Below are positions 1 to 8,648 of a DNA stretch of 64,000 bases, in pieces. The stretch is taken from the NCBI GenBank assembly GCA_025210455.1, contig JAOARQ010000053.1:26231-90230 (forward strand), written 5' to 3'. How positions within the stretch are numbered: position 1 is the stretch's first letter; every line of letters begins with the position of its first letter. The DNA is from Pelagimonas sp. Its GTDB lineage: Bacteria; Pseudomonadota; Alphaproteobacteria; Rhodobacterales; Rhodobacteraceae. Position numbers and translations under genes: made by a program. Under the pieces are notes generated by a model. That model saw nothing but the letters and a program-made list of their open reading frames with translations. It made no database searches and was not told the DNA's origin.

Positions 1-13
1 CCCAATTTCCCCT

Positions 14-33
14 TTTGCGGACATTTTTGCAAG
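14..33 (+). promoter_or_regulatory. Candidate short-chain acyl-CoA regulator (PccR/RamB-type) site upstream of mmsA
   Basis: Two direct TTTGC repeats, TTTGCGGA and TTTGCAAG, are separated by four bases and lie about 40 bases before the mmsA start. From memory, PccR of Rhodobacter sphaeroides binds TTTGCAAA-N4-TTTGCAAA; this site matches 13 of 16 positions with the same spacing. The site and spacing are seen directly; the identity of the regulator is inferred. Confidence 0.4.
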
Positions 34-70
34 AGTAGCTTACGCTCAAATCTGAGTATGGAGGAATCTC

Positions 71-1570
71 ATGGAAGAGCTCTGGCACTTTATCGACGGT
101 GAGCGTGTAAAAGGCACCTCGGGTCGTTTTCAGGATGTTTTCAACCCGGCAACCGGCGAAGCCATCGCCAAGGTTCCGCTGGCCAGCATCGAAGAAATGA
201 ACGACGCGGTCGAACGCGCTGCCGCGGCACAGATCGGCTGGGCCAAAACCAACCCACAGCGTCGCGCCCGCGTCATGATGAAGTTCGGTCAGCTGATCAA
301 CGAACACATGGGCGAGCTGGCCGAACTGGTATCGCGCGAGCACGGCAAAACCCTGTCTGATGCCCGTGGCGACGTTCAGCGTGGTCTGGAAGTTGTGGAG
401 TTCTGCATGGGCGCACCGCACATGCTGAAAGGCGAATTCACCGACGCAGGTGGCCCCGGCATCGACCTGCATTCCATGCGCCAGCCGCTGGGTGTTGTGG
501 CCGGCATCACGCCATTCAACTTCCCTGCGATGATCCCGCTGTGGAAAATGGCCCCGGCGCTCTCTGCTGGTAACTCGGTTATCATCAAACCGTCTGAGCG
601 CGTTCCTTCGACCGCCCTGCGTCTGGCCGAACTGCTGATAGAAGCGGGCCTGCCTGCAGGTGTCTGCCAGGTTGTGAACGGCGACAAACTGGCGGTGGAT
701 TCCATCCTGGACAACGACACTATTCAGGGTGTGGGCTTTGTGGGATCGACCCCGATTGCACAGTACATCTATGAGCGCGCAGCCGCGACCGGTAAGCGGG
801 CACAGTGCTTTGGTGGCGCCAAGAACCACATGGTCATCATGCCAGACGCCGATCTGGACAAAGCGGCAGACGCGCTGGTTGGCGCGGGCTTTGGCGCGGC
901 TGGCGAACGCTGCATGGCGATTTCGGTGGCTGTTCCTGTGGGCAAAGAAACCGCAGACGCGCTGGTGGAACGCCTTGTGCCACGCATTCAGGCGCTGCGT
1001 GTTGGCCCCTACACCGCCGATCAAGAGCCCGACTACGGCCCTGTAATCACCGCCGCCGCCAAAGAGCGCATCAATGGTCTGGTGACCTCGGGTGTTGAAC
1101 AGGGGGCTGACCTGCTGGTTGACGGTCGTGAGTTCGTTGCCGAAGGCAATGAGAGCGGCTTCTTTGTTGGCCCAAGCTTCTTTGACAATGCCACCGCTGA
1201 GATGGACATCTACAAAGAAGAGATCTTTGGCCCGGTTCTCACACAGGTACGTGCAGACAGCTATGAAGACGCGCTGAAGCTGGTCATGGATAACCCCTAT
1301 GGCAATGGCACCGCGATTTTCACGGCCGATGGTGATACCGCGCGTGACTATGCGCACCGTGTGAATGTTGGCATGGTCGGTGTGAACTTCCCGATCCCGG
1401 TTCCGCTGAGCTACTTCTCGTTTGGTGGTTGGAAAAAGTCGGCCTTTGGCGACCTGAACCAATACGGCCACGATGCGTTCCGTTTCTACACACGCACCAA
1501 AACTGTGACCTCGCGCTGGTTCTCGGGCATCAAAGAAGGCGCGGCCTTCAACTTCAAAGAAATGGACTGA
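71..1570 (+). CDS. mmsA: Methylmalonate-semialdehyde dehydrogenase (CoA-acylating)
   Basis: Oxidises methylmalonate semialdehyde to propionyl-CoA, the last step of valine degradation (and malonate semialdehyde to acetyl-CoA), in the cytoplasm using NAD and CoA. The 499 residues are the usual length. It has an aldehyde dehydrogenase fold with TPFNFP near residue 147, the GFVGST cofactor-loop motif near 225, and the catalytic cysteine at 281 in GERCMAIS. The start has a good GGAGG site ten bases upstream. The gene is followed by a strong terminator, so it is transcribed apart from the other valine genes that start at 3697. A TTTGC direct repeat upstream may bind an acyl-CoA-responsive regulator. 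Confidence 0.96.
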   Translation: MEELWHFIDGERVKGTSGRFQDVFNPATGEAIAKVPLASIEEMNDAVERAAAAQIGWAKTNPQRRARVMMKFGQLINEHMGELAELVSREHGKTLSDARGDVQRGLEVVEFCMGAPHMLKGEFTDAGGPGIDLHSMRQPLGVVAGITPFNFPAMIPLWKMAPALSAGNSVIIKPSERVPSTALRLAELLIEAGLPAGVCQVVNGDKLAVDSILDNDTIQGVGFVGSTPIAQYIYERAAATGKRAQCFGGAKNHMVIMPDADLDKAADALVGAGFGAAGERCMAISVAVPVGKETADALVERLVPRIQALRVGPYTADQEPDYGPVITAAAKERINGLVTSGVEQGADLLVDGREFVAEGNESGFFVGPSFFDNATAEMDIYKEEIFGPVLTQVRADSYEDALKLVMDNPYGNGTAIFTADGDTARDYAHRVNVGMVGVNFPIPVPLSYFSFGGWKKSAFGDLNQYGHDAFRFYTRTKTVTSRWFSGIKEGAAFNFKEMD

Positions 1571-1594
1571 TCTTTTCAGATCCCGTACTATCAT

Positions 1595-1632
1595 GGCCAG
1601 CGCATTCCAATGCGCTGGCCGTTTTGTTTTTT
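1595..1632 (+). terminator. Intrinsic terminator of mmsA
   Basis: A perfect 12-base inverted repeat (GGCCAGCGCATT and its complement) is followed by GTTTTGTTTTTT. It begins 24 bases after the mmsA stop codon. Confidence 0.9.
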
Positions 1633-1935
1633 GGATACAATGCACTAAGGGCAACTGCCAAATAGCGTCAGCACAGCCGAGCTGACACAATTTCGGACAT
1701 AGCTGACCGTATTTGCACCTGTTCATCGCTTCAAATTTTCGCAAACTAAGCTTGAACGTATGCATAAGGTATCCAGTTTCCCCTTTCTTGCTGCAACCTT
1801 AGCTGTTAGGGGCGTCTTTTTTTCCACATCAGTATGTGTTGACCAGTACCCTTGTACCGCAGGCCCTTAGCGGGGGTTTATCAGTGTTTCTGTCGCTGTT
1901 TTCCGCCGCTGCCAGACAAGACATGAGACTTCGCA
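1633..1935. other. Intergenic stretch without a recognised gene
   Basis: About 300 bases between the mmsA terminator and the next gene. It is less GC-rich than the flanks. I see no convincing reading frame, RNA gene or long repeat; it presumably holds the promoter of the following two-gene unit. Confidence 0.5.
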
Positions 1936-2373
1936 TTGCCGTATAATCACCGCATTTACCCGGAATATTCGCTAAGCTACTTATCCTTGTGCGGTGCAAT
2001 CAATGTGTCCGACTGCCTGCATGCGGCCAAAGCCATCGCAGCAGCCCCGGCCTTTGATCCAAACCTACAGTTTCTCTGGGATTTCTCAGACGTCACATCC
2101 TTTGAAGGTGGGTTTCAGGATGTCAGCAATTTCGTTTCGCAACGGATCAGGTTGCTTGGGCATGACAGTCTGCACCCCAACAATCTGATGATCGCTCAGG
2201 AAGACACGATGTTCGGTGTCGCCCGCATGTATCAGCAGCTGGTGGAAAGCCGCGGGCTGCCTGCGCCGCAAACCGTGCGCAGTTATGAGGAAGCTGGTGT
2301 TGTGGTGGGGCTTCCCCCCGAGACGCTGATGTCTATGCGCGGCGCGCTACAGCCCCCCTTGCCTGCGGAATGA
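1936..2373 (+). CDS. Small STAS/SpoIIAA-like hypothetical protein
   Basis: A 145-residue soluble protein with no signal peptide or membrane segment. The N-terminal pattern (short beta strands around RIYPEYSLSYLSLCGAIN, a helix, then FLWDFSDV) resembles STAS-like SpoIIAA domains that Rhodobacteraceae often annotate as hypothetical; no catalytic motif is visible. The start is TTG, because no in-frame ATG precedes the conserved-looking N-terminus and the ATG at 1923 runs into a stop at once. It ends 12 bases before the YbdK-like ligase, so the two are probably cotranscribed. Function is unknown; the STAS assignment is a fold-level guess. Confidence 0.6.
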   Translation: MPYNHRIYPEYSLSYLSLCGAINVSDCLHAAKAIAAAPAFDPNLQFLWDFSDVTSFEGGFQDVSNFVSQRIRLLGHDSLHPNNLMIAQEDTMFGVARMYQQLVESRGLPAPQTVRSYEEAGVVVGLPPETLMSMRGALQPPLPAE

Positions 2374-2385
2374 AATTGGCGCTCT

Positions 2386-3537
2386 ATGACCCTGAAGGGG
2401 ATGAGAGCCATGGACACACCAGCATTCACACTCGGGATCGAAGAAGAATACCTTCTGGTCGATCCGAGCAGCGGACAGCTGCGCGATGTGCCGCCGGCGA
2501 TGATGACGCGCTGTTCCGACGTTCTGGCCGCACAGGTCAGCCCTGAATATCTTCAATGTCAGATTGAAATTGGCACCCGCCCCTGCGCCACCATCGCCGA
2601 GGCGCGGGCAGATCTGCAGCGCCTGCGCCGGGTCATTCATGACGAAGCGGCGGCCTTTGGGCTGGCCCCTATCGCGGCCTCGTGCCACCCTTCGGCTGAT
2701 TGGAAACAACAGCCCCATACGGACAAAGACCGCTACAATGCCCTCAGCCGGGATCTGGGCGGCGTGGTACGGCGCATGTTGATCTGTGGCATGCATGTAC
2801 ATGTGGAACTCAGCGATGACCCAATGCGCGCGGATCTCATGCGGCAGGCCAGCTACTTCCTGCCGCATCTGCTGGCGCTATCGACATCCTCCCCCTTCTG
2901 GGAGGGGCAGGATACCGGGCTGGCCAGCTACCGCATTTCTGTCTTTGACAACCTGCCCCGCACCGGCCTGCCGCCGCAGTTTGACAGCTGGCAGGATTAC
3001 GAACGGTCTGTTCAGGTTCTGGTGGATCTGGGGGTAATCGAAGACAGTTCGCGTATCTGGTGGGATCTGCGCCCCTCATCGCGGTTTCCCACCCTAGAAA
3101 CGCGCATCATGGATGTGCAGCCCCGGCTGGAAGACACGCTGACCCTGGCTGCGATTGCGCAATGCCTGATGCGGATGCTCTGGCGGTTGCGGGTCAGCAA
3201 TCAACGCTGGCGGATCTATGACCGTTTTCTGATCGGCGAAAATCGCTGGCGGGCGCAGCGCTATGGGGTGGACGAAGGGTTGATTGATTTTGGACGCGCC
3301 GAAATCGTGCCCTTTTCCACCCTGATCGAAGAGCTGATCGACTTGTTGACTGAAGATGCCGAGGCGCTGGAATGCCTGCCCGAGCTGGAACGCGCGCGTG
3401 ACATCGTGGCAAACGGCAACTCTTCCATCCGCCAGCGGCGTGCGCTAGAGGCAGCACAAGACGATGGCGCGGATCATGCAGGGCAGATGCAGGCGGTGGT
3501 CTCGCACCTGATCGAAGAGTTCCAGATCGGATTGTGA
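2386..3537 (+). CDS. Carboxylate-amine ligase, YbdK/GCS2 family
   Basis: Belongs to the glutamate-cysteine ligase type 2 family: the N-terminus carries [11 protein letters not shown], then [11 protein letters not shown] near residue 62, and CGMHVHVEL near 135, which together form the ATP/metal site of these enzymes. E. coli YbdK makes gamma-glutamylcysteine weakly in vitro; the physiological substrate is generally unknown. The length of 375-383 residues is normal. The start may be ATG 2386, 2401 or 2410; 2410 best fits the family N-terminus and has AGGGG upstream. It follows the STAS-like gene closely and lies between mmsA and the rest of the valine genes, with no obvious role in that pathway. 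Confidence 0.85.
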   Translation: MTLKGMRAMDTPAFTLGIEEEYLLVDPSSGQLRDVPPAMMTRCSDVLAAQVSPEYLQCQIEIGTRPCATIAEARADLQRLRRVIHDEAAAFGLAPIAASCHPSADWKQQPHTDKDRYNALSRDLGGVVRRMLICGMHVHVELSDDPMRADLMRQASYFLPHLLALSTSSPFWEGQDTGLASYRISVFDNLPRTGLPPQFDSWQDYERSVQVLVDLGVIEDSSRIWWDLRPSSRFPTLETRIMDVQPRLEDTLTLAAIAQCLMRMLWRLRVSNQRWRIYDRFLIGENRWRAQRYGVDEGLIDFGRAEIVPFSTLIEELIDLLTEDAEALECLPELERARDIVANGNSSIRQRRALEAAQDDGADHAGQMQAVVSHLIEEFQIGL

Positions 3538-3590
3538 GCGCAATCATCCATCGGTTTTCGCAGATCAAAGCGCCATATCTATCAAGTCAT

Positions 3591-3620
3591 ATTGCATTTT
3601 TGCAATGCTATCTTGCAGCG
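3591..3620 (+). promoter_or_regulatory. Cluster of TTGCA repeats upstream of the acyl-CoA dehydrogenase operon
   Basis: ATTGCATTTTTGCAAT is an inverted repeat, followed six bases later by TTGCAG. The TTGCA core recalls the TTTGC direct repeat upstream of mmsA, but the spacings (8 and 13) differ from that site. Possible binding site for a shared acyl-CoA-responsive regulator. Confidence 0.3.
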
Positions 3621-3657
3621 CCGCATGTTGCACCAAGGCGGCTCTTCCGGCACAATC

Positions 3658-3671
3658 TGAACAAGCGTTCA
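3658..3671 (+). promoter_or_regulatory. Palindrome TGAAC-N4-GTTCA, candidate TetR-type operator
   Basis: A perfect 5+5 inverted repeat with a four-base spacer lies 26 bases before the start of the acyl-CoA dehydrogenase gene. TetR-family regulators of acyl-CoA metabolism often bind such sites. No TetR gene is present in the window, so a trans-acting regulator would be needed. Confidence 0.4.
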
Positions 3672-3696
3672 TTTCATTATTGGGGGAGGAGACCAG

Positions 3697-4833
3697 ATGG
3701 ATTTCGCATTGACCGAGGAACAGACCGCCATCTTTGACATGGCACAGGCCTTTGGACAGGAACACATCGCCCCCTTTGCGCAACAATGGGAGGCCGAGGG
3801 CACCATACCAAAAGATCTCTGGCCCAAGTTGGCCGAGCTGGGCTTTGGGGGTCTTTATGTCTCAGAAGAAAGCGGCGGGTCCGGGCTAAGCCGGCTGGAC
3901 GCCACCTTGGTGTTCGAAGCCTTGTCAATGTCCTGCCCCTCTGTCGCGGCTTTCCTGTCGATCCACAATATGTGCGCCAAGATGATTGACGCCTTTGGAT
4001 CCGAAGACTTCAAGGCGCGGGTGCTGCCCAAGGCGATGACCATGGAAACGGTGTTGTCCTACTGCCTGACCGAACCGGGATCTGGTTCAGATGCGGCAGC
4101 GCTGCGCACCAAGGCAGAGCGCACCAATGACGGCTATACCCTGAACGGCACCAAGGCATTCATCTCGGGCGGGGGCTATTCCGATGCTTATATCGTGATG
4201 TCGCGCACCGGCGAAGACGGCCCCAGGGGGATCTCGGCGCTTTACGTGGAAGACGGCACCGACGGGCTCAGCTTTGGCGCCCTGGAACAGAAGATGGGCT
4301 GGAAATCCTCGCCCACCGCGCAGGTGCAGTTCGACGATATGAAGATCCCGTCTGAGAACCTGATCGGCGAGGAAGGCAAAGGCTTTACCTATGCCATGGC
4401 CGGGCTGGATGGTGGGCGTCTAAATATTTCGGCATCCGCCCTTGGCGCGGCCCAGAATGCGCTGGATTTGACCCTGCAATATATGTCTGAACGCAAGGCC
4501 TTTGGCAAAACCATCGACCAGTTTCAGGCGCTGCAATTCCGACTGGCCGAGTTCGAAACCAAGCTGCAATCGTCGCGCACCTTCCTGCGTCAGGCGGCAT
4601 GGAAAGTAGACACTGGCGCGCATGACGCCACCAAATTCTGCGCCATGGCCAAGCTGATGGTCACCGACAATGCCTTTGAGGTAGCCAATGGCTGCCTGCA
4701 GATGTTTGGCGGCTATGGCTATCTGGCGGATTATGGCGTTGAAAAGATCGTCCGCGATCTGCGGGTCCACCAGATTCTGGAAGGCACCAATGAAATCATG
4801 CGCCTGATCGTGTCGCGTTCGCTGGTGAACTGA
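3697..4833 (+). CDS. Acyl-CoA dehydrogenase, probably isobutyryl-CoA dehydrogenase
   Basis: An FAD enzyme that introduces the alpha-beta double bond in acyl-CoA. Length 378 residues, normal. CLTEPGSGSDA (near 124) and the FISGGG loop are the flavin/substrate signatures; the catalytic glutamate is Glu362 in ILEGTNEIM. ILEGTNEIM followed by ISRSL-like residues is typical of ACAD8-type isobutyryl-CoA dehydrogenases, and the following hydrolase and mmsB genes support valine degradation. First gene of a tight operon (30-base gap to the next). Strong ribosome site GGGGAGGAG. A short/branched-chain substrate other than isobutyryl-CoA cannot be excluded from sequence. Confidence 0.9.
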   Translation: MDFALTEEQTAIFDMAQAFGQEHIAPFAQQWEAEGTIPKDLWPKLAELGFGGLYVSEESGGSGLSRLDATLVFEALSMSCPSVAAFLSIHNMCAKMIDAFGSEDFKARVLPKAMTMETVLSYCLTEPGSGSDAAALRTKAERTNDGYTLNGTKAFISGGGYSDAYIVMSRTGEDGPRGISALYVEDGTDGLSFGALEQKMGWKSSPTAQVQFDDMKIPSENLIGEEGKGFTYAMAGLDGGRLNISASALGAAQNALDLTLQYMSERKAFGKTIDQFQALQFRLAEFETKLQSSRTFLRQAAWKVDTGAHDATKFCAMAKLMVTDNAFEVANGCLQMFGGYGYLADYGVEKIVRDLRVHQILEGTNEIMRLIVSRSLVN

Positions 4834-4863
4834 CCCTAGATAGATCAAAAGAAAGGCACGCCC

Positions 4864-5889
4864 ATGGCCGAGATCATTATCCGAAAAGAAGGCCGGGCTG
4901 GCCGGATCACGCTCGATCGCCCCGAGGCGCTCAATGCGCTCAGCTATGAGATGTGTCTGGCGACTGAAAAGGCCCTTGAGGACTGGCGCGCAGATGACAG
5001 TGTGGATCTGATCATTCTCGATGCTGTGGGTGAACGTGCCTTTTGCGCAGGCGGCGATATCGCGGATCTGCATCGCTCCGGGCTTGAGCAGGATTACGAT
5101 TATGGGCGAAGGTTCTGGGCCGATGAATACCGTATGAACGCCAAGATGGATGGCTATCCCAAACCTGTGGTGTCTTTCCTGCAAGGGTTTGTCATGGGCG
5201 GCGGCGTGGGCATTGGCGGCCATTGTTCCCACCGGGTGGTGGGAGAGAGCACACAGATTTCCATGCCGGAATGTGGCATTGGCTTTGTGCCCGATGTGGG
5301 CGGATCCTATCTGTTGGCCAAGGCACCGGGGCGGCTGGGGGAATACCTTGGGCTGACGGCGGCGCGCATGGGGCCCGGCGATGCGCTTCACTGCGGTTTT
5401 GGTGATCTCTTCATCCCCGAAGCTGATTGGGAGGCCGTGAAAACGCAGCTGATCAAAAGCGGCGATGTCACCACCCTGCCCCAGCACGATGCGCCTGACA
5501 GCCCATTGGCCGCTGCGCAATCCGAGATCGACACGCTCTTTGCCAGTGAAACGCTGGGGGAAGTGGTCAAAACCCTGACCAGTTCAGACAGTGATTTTGC
5601 CGCCAAAACACTAAAAAGCCTCAAACGCAATTCACCACTGTCTATGGCGATCACATTGGACATGCTGCGCAGCCAGCGCGCCGAGGGTCTGTCAATTCAG
5701 GCGGCGTTGCGCATGGAATACCGGGTCTGCTTTCGCATTCTGGAGCACGGGGATTTCATGGAAGGCATCCGCGCCGCCATCATCGACAAAGACAGATCCC
5801 CGAACTGGCGTCACAGTCTCGACTCTGTGCCTGCGCAGGATGTATCGAAGATGCTGATGCCATTGGGCGACAAAGAACTTCAATTCTAG
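4864..5889 (+). CDS. 3-hydroxyisobutyryl-CoA hydrolase / enoyl-CoA hydratase family
   Basis: A crotonase-fold protein of 341 residues, the length of the HIBCH group rather than the ~260-residue hydratases. The oxyanion-hole region reads FCAGGDI (near 60) and GFVMGGGVGIGGH (near 103); the acidic residue follows in ISMPECGIGFVPDVG. It hydrolyses 3-hydroxyisobutyryl-CoA to free 3-hydroxyisobutyrate and CoA, the substrate supply for mmsB 11 bases downstream. Same operon as the acyl-CoA dehydrogenase. The C-terminal 100 residues carry the extra helical region characteristic of HIBCH. Confidence 0.92.
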   Translation: MAEIIIRKEGRAGRITLDRPEALNALSYEMCLATEKALEDWRADDSVDLIILDAVGERAFCAGGDIADLHRSGLEQDYDYGRRFWADEYRMNAKMDGYPKPVVSFLQGFVMGGGVGIGGHCSHRVVGESTQISMPECGIGFVPDVGGSYLLAKAPGRLGEYLGLTAARMGPGDALHCGFGDLFIPEADWEAVKTQLIKSGDVTTLPQHDAPDSPLAAAQSEIDTLFASETLGEVVKTLTSSDSDFAAKTLKSLKRNSPLSMAITLDMLRSQRAEGLSIQAALRMEYRVCFRILEHGDFMEGIRAAIIDKDRSPNWRHSLDSVPAQDVSKMLMPLGDKELQF

Positions 5890-5900
5890 GGAGAGTAGCC

Positions 5901-6773
5901 ATGAAAATCGGATTCATCGGTCTGGGGAATATGGGCGCGCCCATGGCGGCCAATCTGGCAAAGGCAGGCCACGAGGTGGCGGGCTTTGATGTGGCAGGCA
6001 CCACCGCCGAGGGCGTGACATCCGTGGGCAGCGCCGCTGAGGTGGCGCAGGGCAAAGATGTGGTGATCACCATGCTGCCCAATGGCGACATCCTGCGCGC
6101 GGTGGCCTCGGACATCATCCCGGAAATGGACAAAGGCGCGGTTTTGCTGGACTGCTCGACTGTGGATGTGGCATCGGCGCGGGCAGTGGCAGGGCTGTGC
6201 GAACAGGCCGAGCTGGGCTTTCTGGATGCGCCGGTGTCCGGTGGCATTGGCGGCGCCGCTGGCGGCACGCTGACCTTTATGGTGGGCGGCACACAGGCCG
6301 CGCTGGACAAGGCCATGCCGCTGTTTGATATCATGGGCCAGAAAGCCGTGCACTGTGGCGACGCAGGCAACGGTCAGGCCGCGAAGATCTGCAACAACAT
6401 GATCCTTGGCGTCACCATGGTTGCCACCTGCGAAGCCTTTGCACTGGCCGACAAACTGGGTCTCTCGCGTGAGGCGATGTTTGATGTGGTCAGTACCTCT
6501 TCGGGCTATAGCTGGACGATGAACGCCTATTGCCCGGCCCCCGGCGTTGGCCCGCAATCCCCTGCCGACAATGACTATCAGCCCGGGTTTGCCGCTGCGC
6601 TGATGCTGAAAGACATGCGCCTGTCGCAGCAGGCCGCCGAGGCCGCCGATGCAGACACCCCCATGGGCAAGGTTGCCTGCGAAGAATACCGCACCTTTGT
6701 CGAAGACGAAGACGGCGGCGCGCGCGATTTCTCGGCCATGTTGCCGCGTCTTGCAGCCAAATCCCGGACGTGA
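5901..6773 (+). CDS. mmsB: 3-hydroxyisobutyrate dehydrogenase
   Basis: Oxidises 3-hydroxyisobutyrate to methylmalonate semialdehyde, the substrate of MmsA. It has 290 residues, an N-terminal Rossmann fold with GFIGLGNMG, the substrate motif DAPVSGG near 115, and the catalytic lysine at 162 in GNGQAAKICNN. It sits directly after the hydrolase and overlaps the next gene by four bases, so this is one operon. The dehydrogenase, hydrolase and mmsB here, plus mmsA at the window start, leave only the methacrylyl-CoA hydratase step unassigned in the cluster. Confidence 0.95.
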   Translation: MKIGFIGLGNMGAPMAANLAKAGHEVAGFDVAGTTAEGVTSVGSAAEVAQGKDVVITMLPNGDILRAVASDIIPEMDKGAVLLDCSTVDVASARAVAGLCEQAELGFLDAPVSGGIGGAAGGTLTFMVGGTQAALDKAMPLFDIMGQKAVHCGDAGNGQAAKICNNMILGVTMVATCEAFALADKLGLSREAMFDVVSTSSGYSWTMNAYCPAPGVGPQSPADNDYQPGFAAALMLKDMRLSQQAAEAADADTPMGKVACEEYRTFVEDEDGGARDFSAMLPRLAAKSRT

Positions 6774-7414
6774 GCGACTGGATAAATGACTTTGGCGGCC
6801 TGAGCGACAGCTCTCGGGCCGCTTTACAGCGCCTATCCGCCCTGAAGGTGCCGAAAGGCGCGGTTCTCTTTCGCCCCGGCGAAACCGCCAAGGGCTTTGT
6901 GGTGGTGCTATCCGGGCGGGTGGAGGTTTTTCTAACGGGCCCCACCGGACGCGAAATCCTGCTTTATGCGGTGGAACATGGCCAGAGCTGCGTGCAATCC
7001 ACATTGTCGCTGATGGGCGGCGAAGAATACTCTGGCGAAGCCATCACCCAAAGCGACTGCGAATTGGTGATGATCCCCCGCGATCTGTTCCTGTCTTTGA
7101 TGAATAGCGATGCGGGCTTTCGCGATTTTGTCTTTCAGGCCTTTGGGAAACGGATGCAATCCATGCTGGAGCTGCTGGAACGGGTGGCCTTTACCAAGGT
7201 CGAGGCGCGACTGGCGCAAACCCTGCTAGAGCGCGCTCAGGATGGGATCGTACAGGCGACGCATTCGGAACTTGCGGTAATGATCGGATCCGCGCGCGAA
7301 GTGGTCTCGCGCCGGCTGGATGCCCTTGCTCGGCGACAGCTTGTCGAACTGGATCGCGGCAAAGTCACCCTGCGCGACAGGGCGGCGCTGAAAACAATCG
7401 CGCAAACGCTGTGA
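6770..7414 (+). CDS. Crp/Fnr-family transcriptional regulator
   Basis: 214 residues: an N-terminal cyclic-nucleotide-binding-like beta barrel (residues ~15-125) and a C-terminal winged helix with THSELAVMIGSAREVVSRRL as the recognition region. No N-terminal cysteine cluster, so it is unlikely to be an oxygen-sensing FNR. The start is GTG, overlapping the mmsB stop as GTGA, so it is translationally coupled to the valine operon. A palindrome right behind the gene precedes the DUF2892 gene and is a plausible target. Inducer unknown. It may regulate the DUF2892 gene rather than valine use. Confidence 0.88.
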   Translation: MSDWINDFGGLSDSSRAALQRLSALKVPKGAVLFRPGETAKGFVVVLSGRVEVFLTGPTGREILLYAVEHGQSCVQSTLSLMGGEEYSGEAITQSDCELVMIPRDLFLSLMNSDAGFRDFVFQAFGKRMQSMLELLERVAFTKVEARLAQTLLERAQDGIVQATHSELAVMIGSAREVVSRRLDALARRQLVELDRGKVTLRDRAALKTIAQTL

Positions 7415-7417
7415 ACT

Positions 7418-7430
7418 GTGACTAGGTCAC
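7418..7430 (+). promoter_or_regulatory. Palindrome GTGAC-TAG-GTCAC, candidate Crp/Fnr operator
   Basis: A perfect inverted repeat lies between the Crp/Fnr gene and the DUF2892 gene, about 60 bases before the latter's start. It resembles a CRP half-site pair (TGTGA and TCAC) with a spacer one base shorter than usual. Confidence 0.45.
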
Positions 7431-7491
7431 CGACAGGCGCCTGCCGCAGCTGTATCTTTCTCTCATCAACACAGGGAACTGGGAGAAAACC

Positions 7492-7695
7492 ATGTTCAAG
7501 AAAAATGTCGGCACCATGGACCGTGCCATTCGCGCCCTCGTGGGGGCTGTTGCCCTGATCGCCTTTTTCATGGGCGTCGGAGGCGGGCTAAGCTGGCTGC
7601 TGCTGATCGTCGGCGTCCTTGGCCTTGGCACGGCGGCTATGGGCACGTGCCCACCCTATGCGCTGCTGGGGATCAACACCTGCAAAATGAAGTAA
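7492..7695 (+). CDS. DUF2892 small inner-membrane protein (YgaP-like)
   Basis: 67 residues with a short polar N-terminus (MFKKNVGTMDRAIRA, typical of DUF2892) and two hydrophobic helices at about 17-33 and 35-52. The end carries CPPYALLGINTCK with two cysteines, also family-typical. Function is not established; the family is often found with rhodanese domains or next to sulfide/redox regulators. A good GGGAG site precedes the start. It has its own terminator and a palindrome upstream, consistent with control by the adjacent Crp/Fnr protein. Confidence 0.9.
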   Translation: MFKKNVGTMDRAIRALVGAVALIAFFMGVGGGLSWLLLIVGVLGLGTAAMGTCPPYALLGINTCKMK

Positions 7696-7737
7696 GACTG
7701 ACGCGCGGGGGCGTCCCGACTTTGCCCCGTGCTTTCT

Positions 7738-7765
7738 GGGGGATGTCTGCGGGCATCCCCCTTTT
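7738..7765 (+). terminator. Intrinsic terminator after the DUF2892 gene
   Basis: GGGGGATG and CATCCCCC form an 8-base stem with an 8-base loop, followed by TTTT. It abuts the stop codon of the convergent patatin gene. Confidence 0.8.
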
Positions 7766-8648
7766 ATGTGGTCAGCCCCTGAATCGCCCCCATCTGCGCC
7801 TTGGCAATCCGTTCCCCTTCGCTGATGGCCTCTTGCGCGCGGAACAGTTCGACCACCGACATATGACCCAGATCCGCGTCCAGCAGCAGATCGCTGGGAT
7901 CACAGGCCGCGCGGGTCTGGCGCAGGAACTCGGTCAGCACATCAATCGAAGCGCTCAGCACCTCCATCATCGCAGGGGATTTCTCAACCGTTCGGCCCTC
8001 GGGGATCAGATCCGACAGCACCTCGGGTAAATGTGGTTTGATCTCATCGGTGCCAAGCTGTTTCCAGATCGTATCACTTTGCGACGCGGTCCATAAAGGC
8101 CGCCCCATCTTGGCATTTGGATTGACAGCGATGGTCCGCGTGGCCCCAAGAGCACGACAGGCCGTCACCGGCACCGGGTTGATCAACCCGCCATCCAGCA
8201 ACCAATGCCCATTCACCTGCGTGGGGGCAAACACACCCGGAATCGACACAGACGCGCGCACAGCCGGGGCAAGTGGCCCATCTTGCAGCCAGATTTCACG
8301 CCCAGTGCTCATGTCGGTGGCCACAGCCAGATAAGGTTTGGGCAGGTCTTCGATCCGCTCGGGCAGATCAATGGCGCGCAAAAGATCTTCAACCGCGCCG
8401 CCTTTGATCAGCCCGCCCTTGTCGACCGCCGGATCAATGAAACCAAAGAACCGCGTCTGCGTCAGCCCCAACGCCCAGTTTTCCAGCGCGTCCAGCTTGC
8501 CCGCTGCCCAGGCCGCGCCCACCAGCGCCCCCATCGAACATCCCGCCACCACATCTGGTGTGATGCCATTTTTCTCAAGCTGGCGCAGGACACCGATATG
8601 GCACCAGCCACGCGCGCCCCCTGATCCCAAAGCAAGCCCTAAAGACAT
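7764..8648 (-). CDS. Patatin-like phospholipase (RssA-type)
   Basis: A Ser-Asp dyad lipid acyl hydrolase. The glycine-rich oxyanion motif GSGGARG is at residues 8-14, the nucleophile is Ser38 in GCSMG, and the catalytic aspartate lies in DGGLINPVPV near 150. Length about 294, as in bacterial RssA/NTE-type proteins. No signal peptide, so it acts in the cytoplasm or at the inner membrane face. The start is either ATG 8648 or the preceding GTG 8651; both overlap the stop of the upstream Nudix gene, so it is the last gene of a uvrA-Nudix-patatin operon. Confidence 0.92.
   Translation of the reverse strand: MSLGLALGSGGARGWCHIGVLRQLEKNGITPDVVAGCSMGALVGAAWAAGKLDALENWALGLTQTRFFGFIDPAVDKGGLIKGGAVEDLLRAIDLPERIEDLPKPYLAVATDMSTGREIWLQDGPLAPAVRASVSIPGVFAPTQVNGHWLLDGGLINPVPVTACRALGATRTIAVNPNAKMGRPLWTASQSDTIWKQLGTDEIKPHLPEVLSDLIPEGRTVEKSPAMMEVLSASIDVLTEFLRQTRAACDPSDLLLDADLGHMSVVELFRAQEAISEGERIAKAQMGAIQGLTT

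Noticed and set aside
5886..7004. Long minus-strand reading frame opposite mmsB and the Crp/Fnr gene
   Set aside because: Shadow of GC-rich coding sequence; low-complexity His/Arg/Gly composition and no motif.
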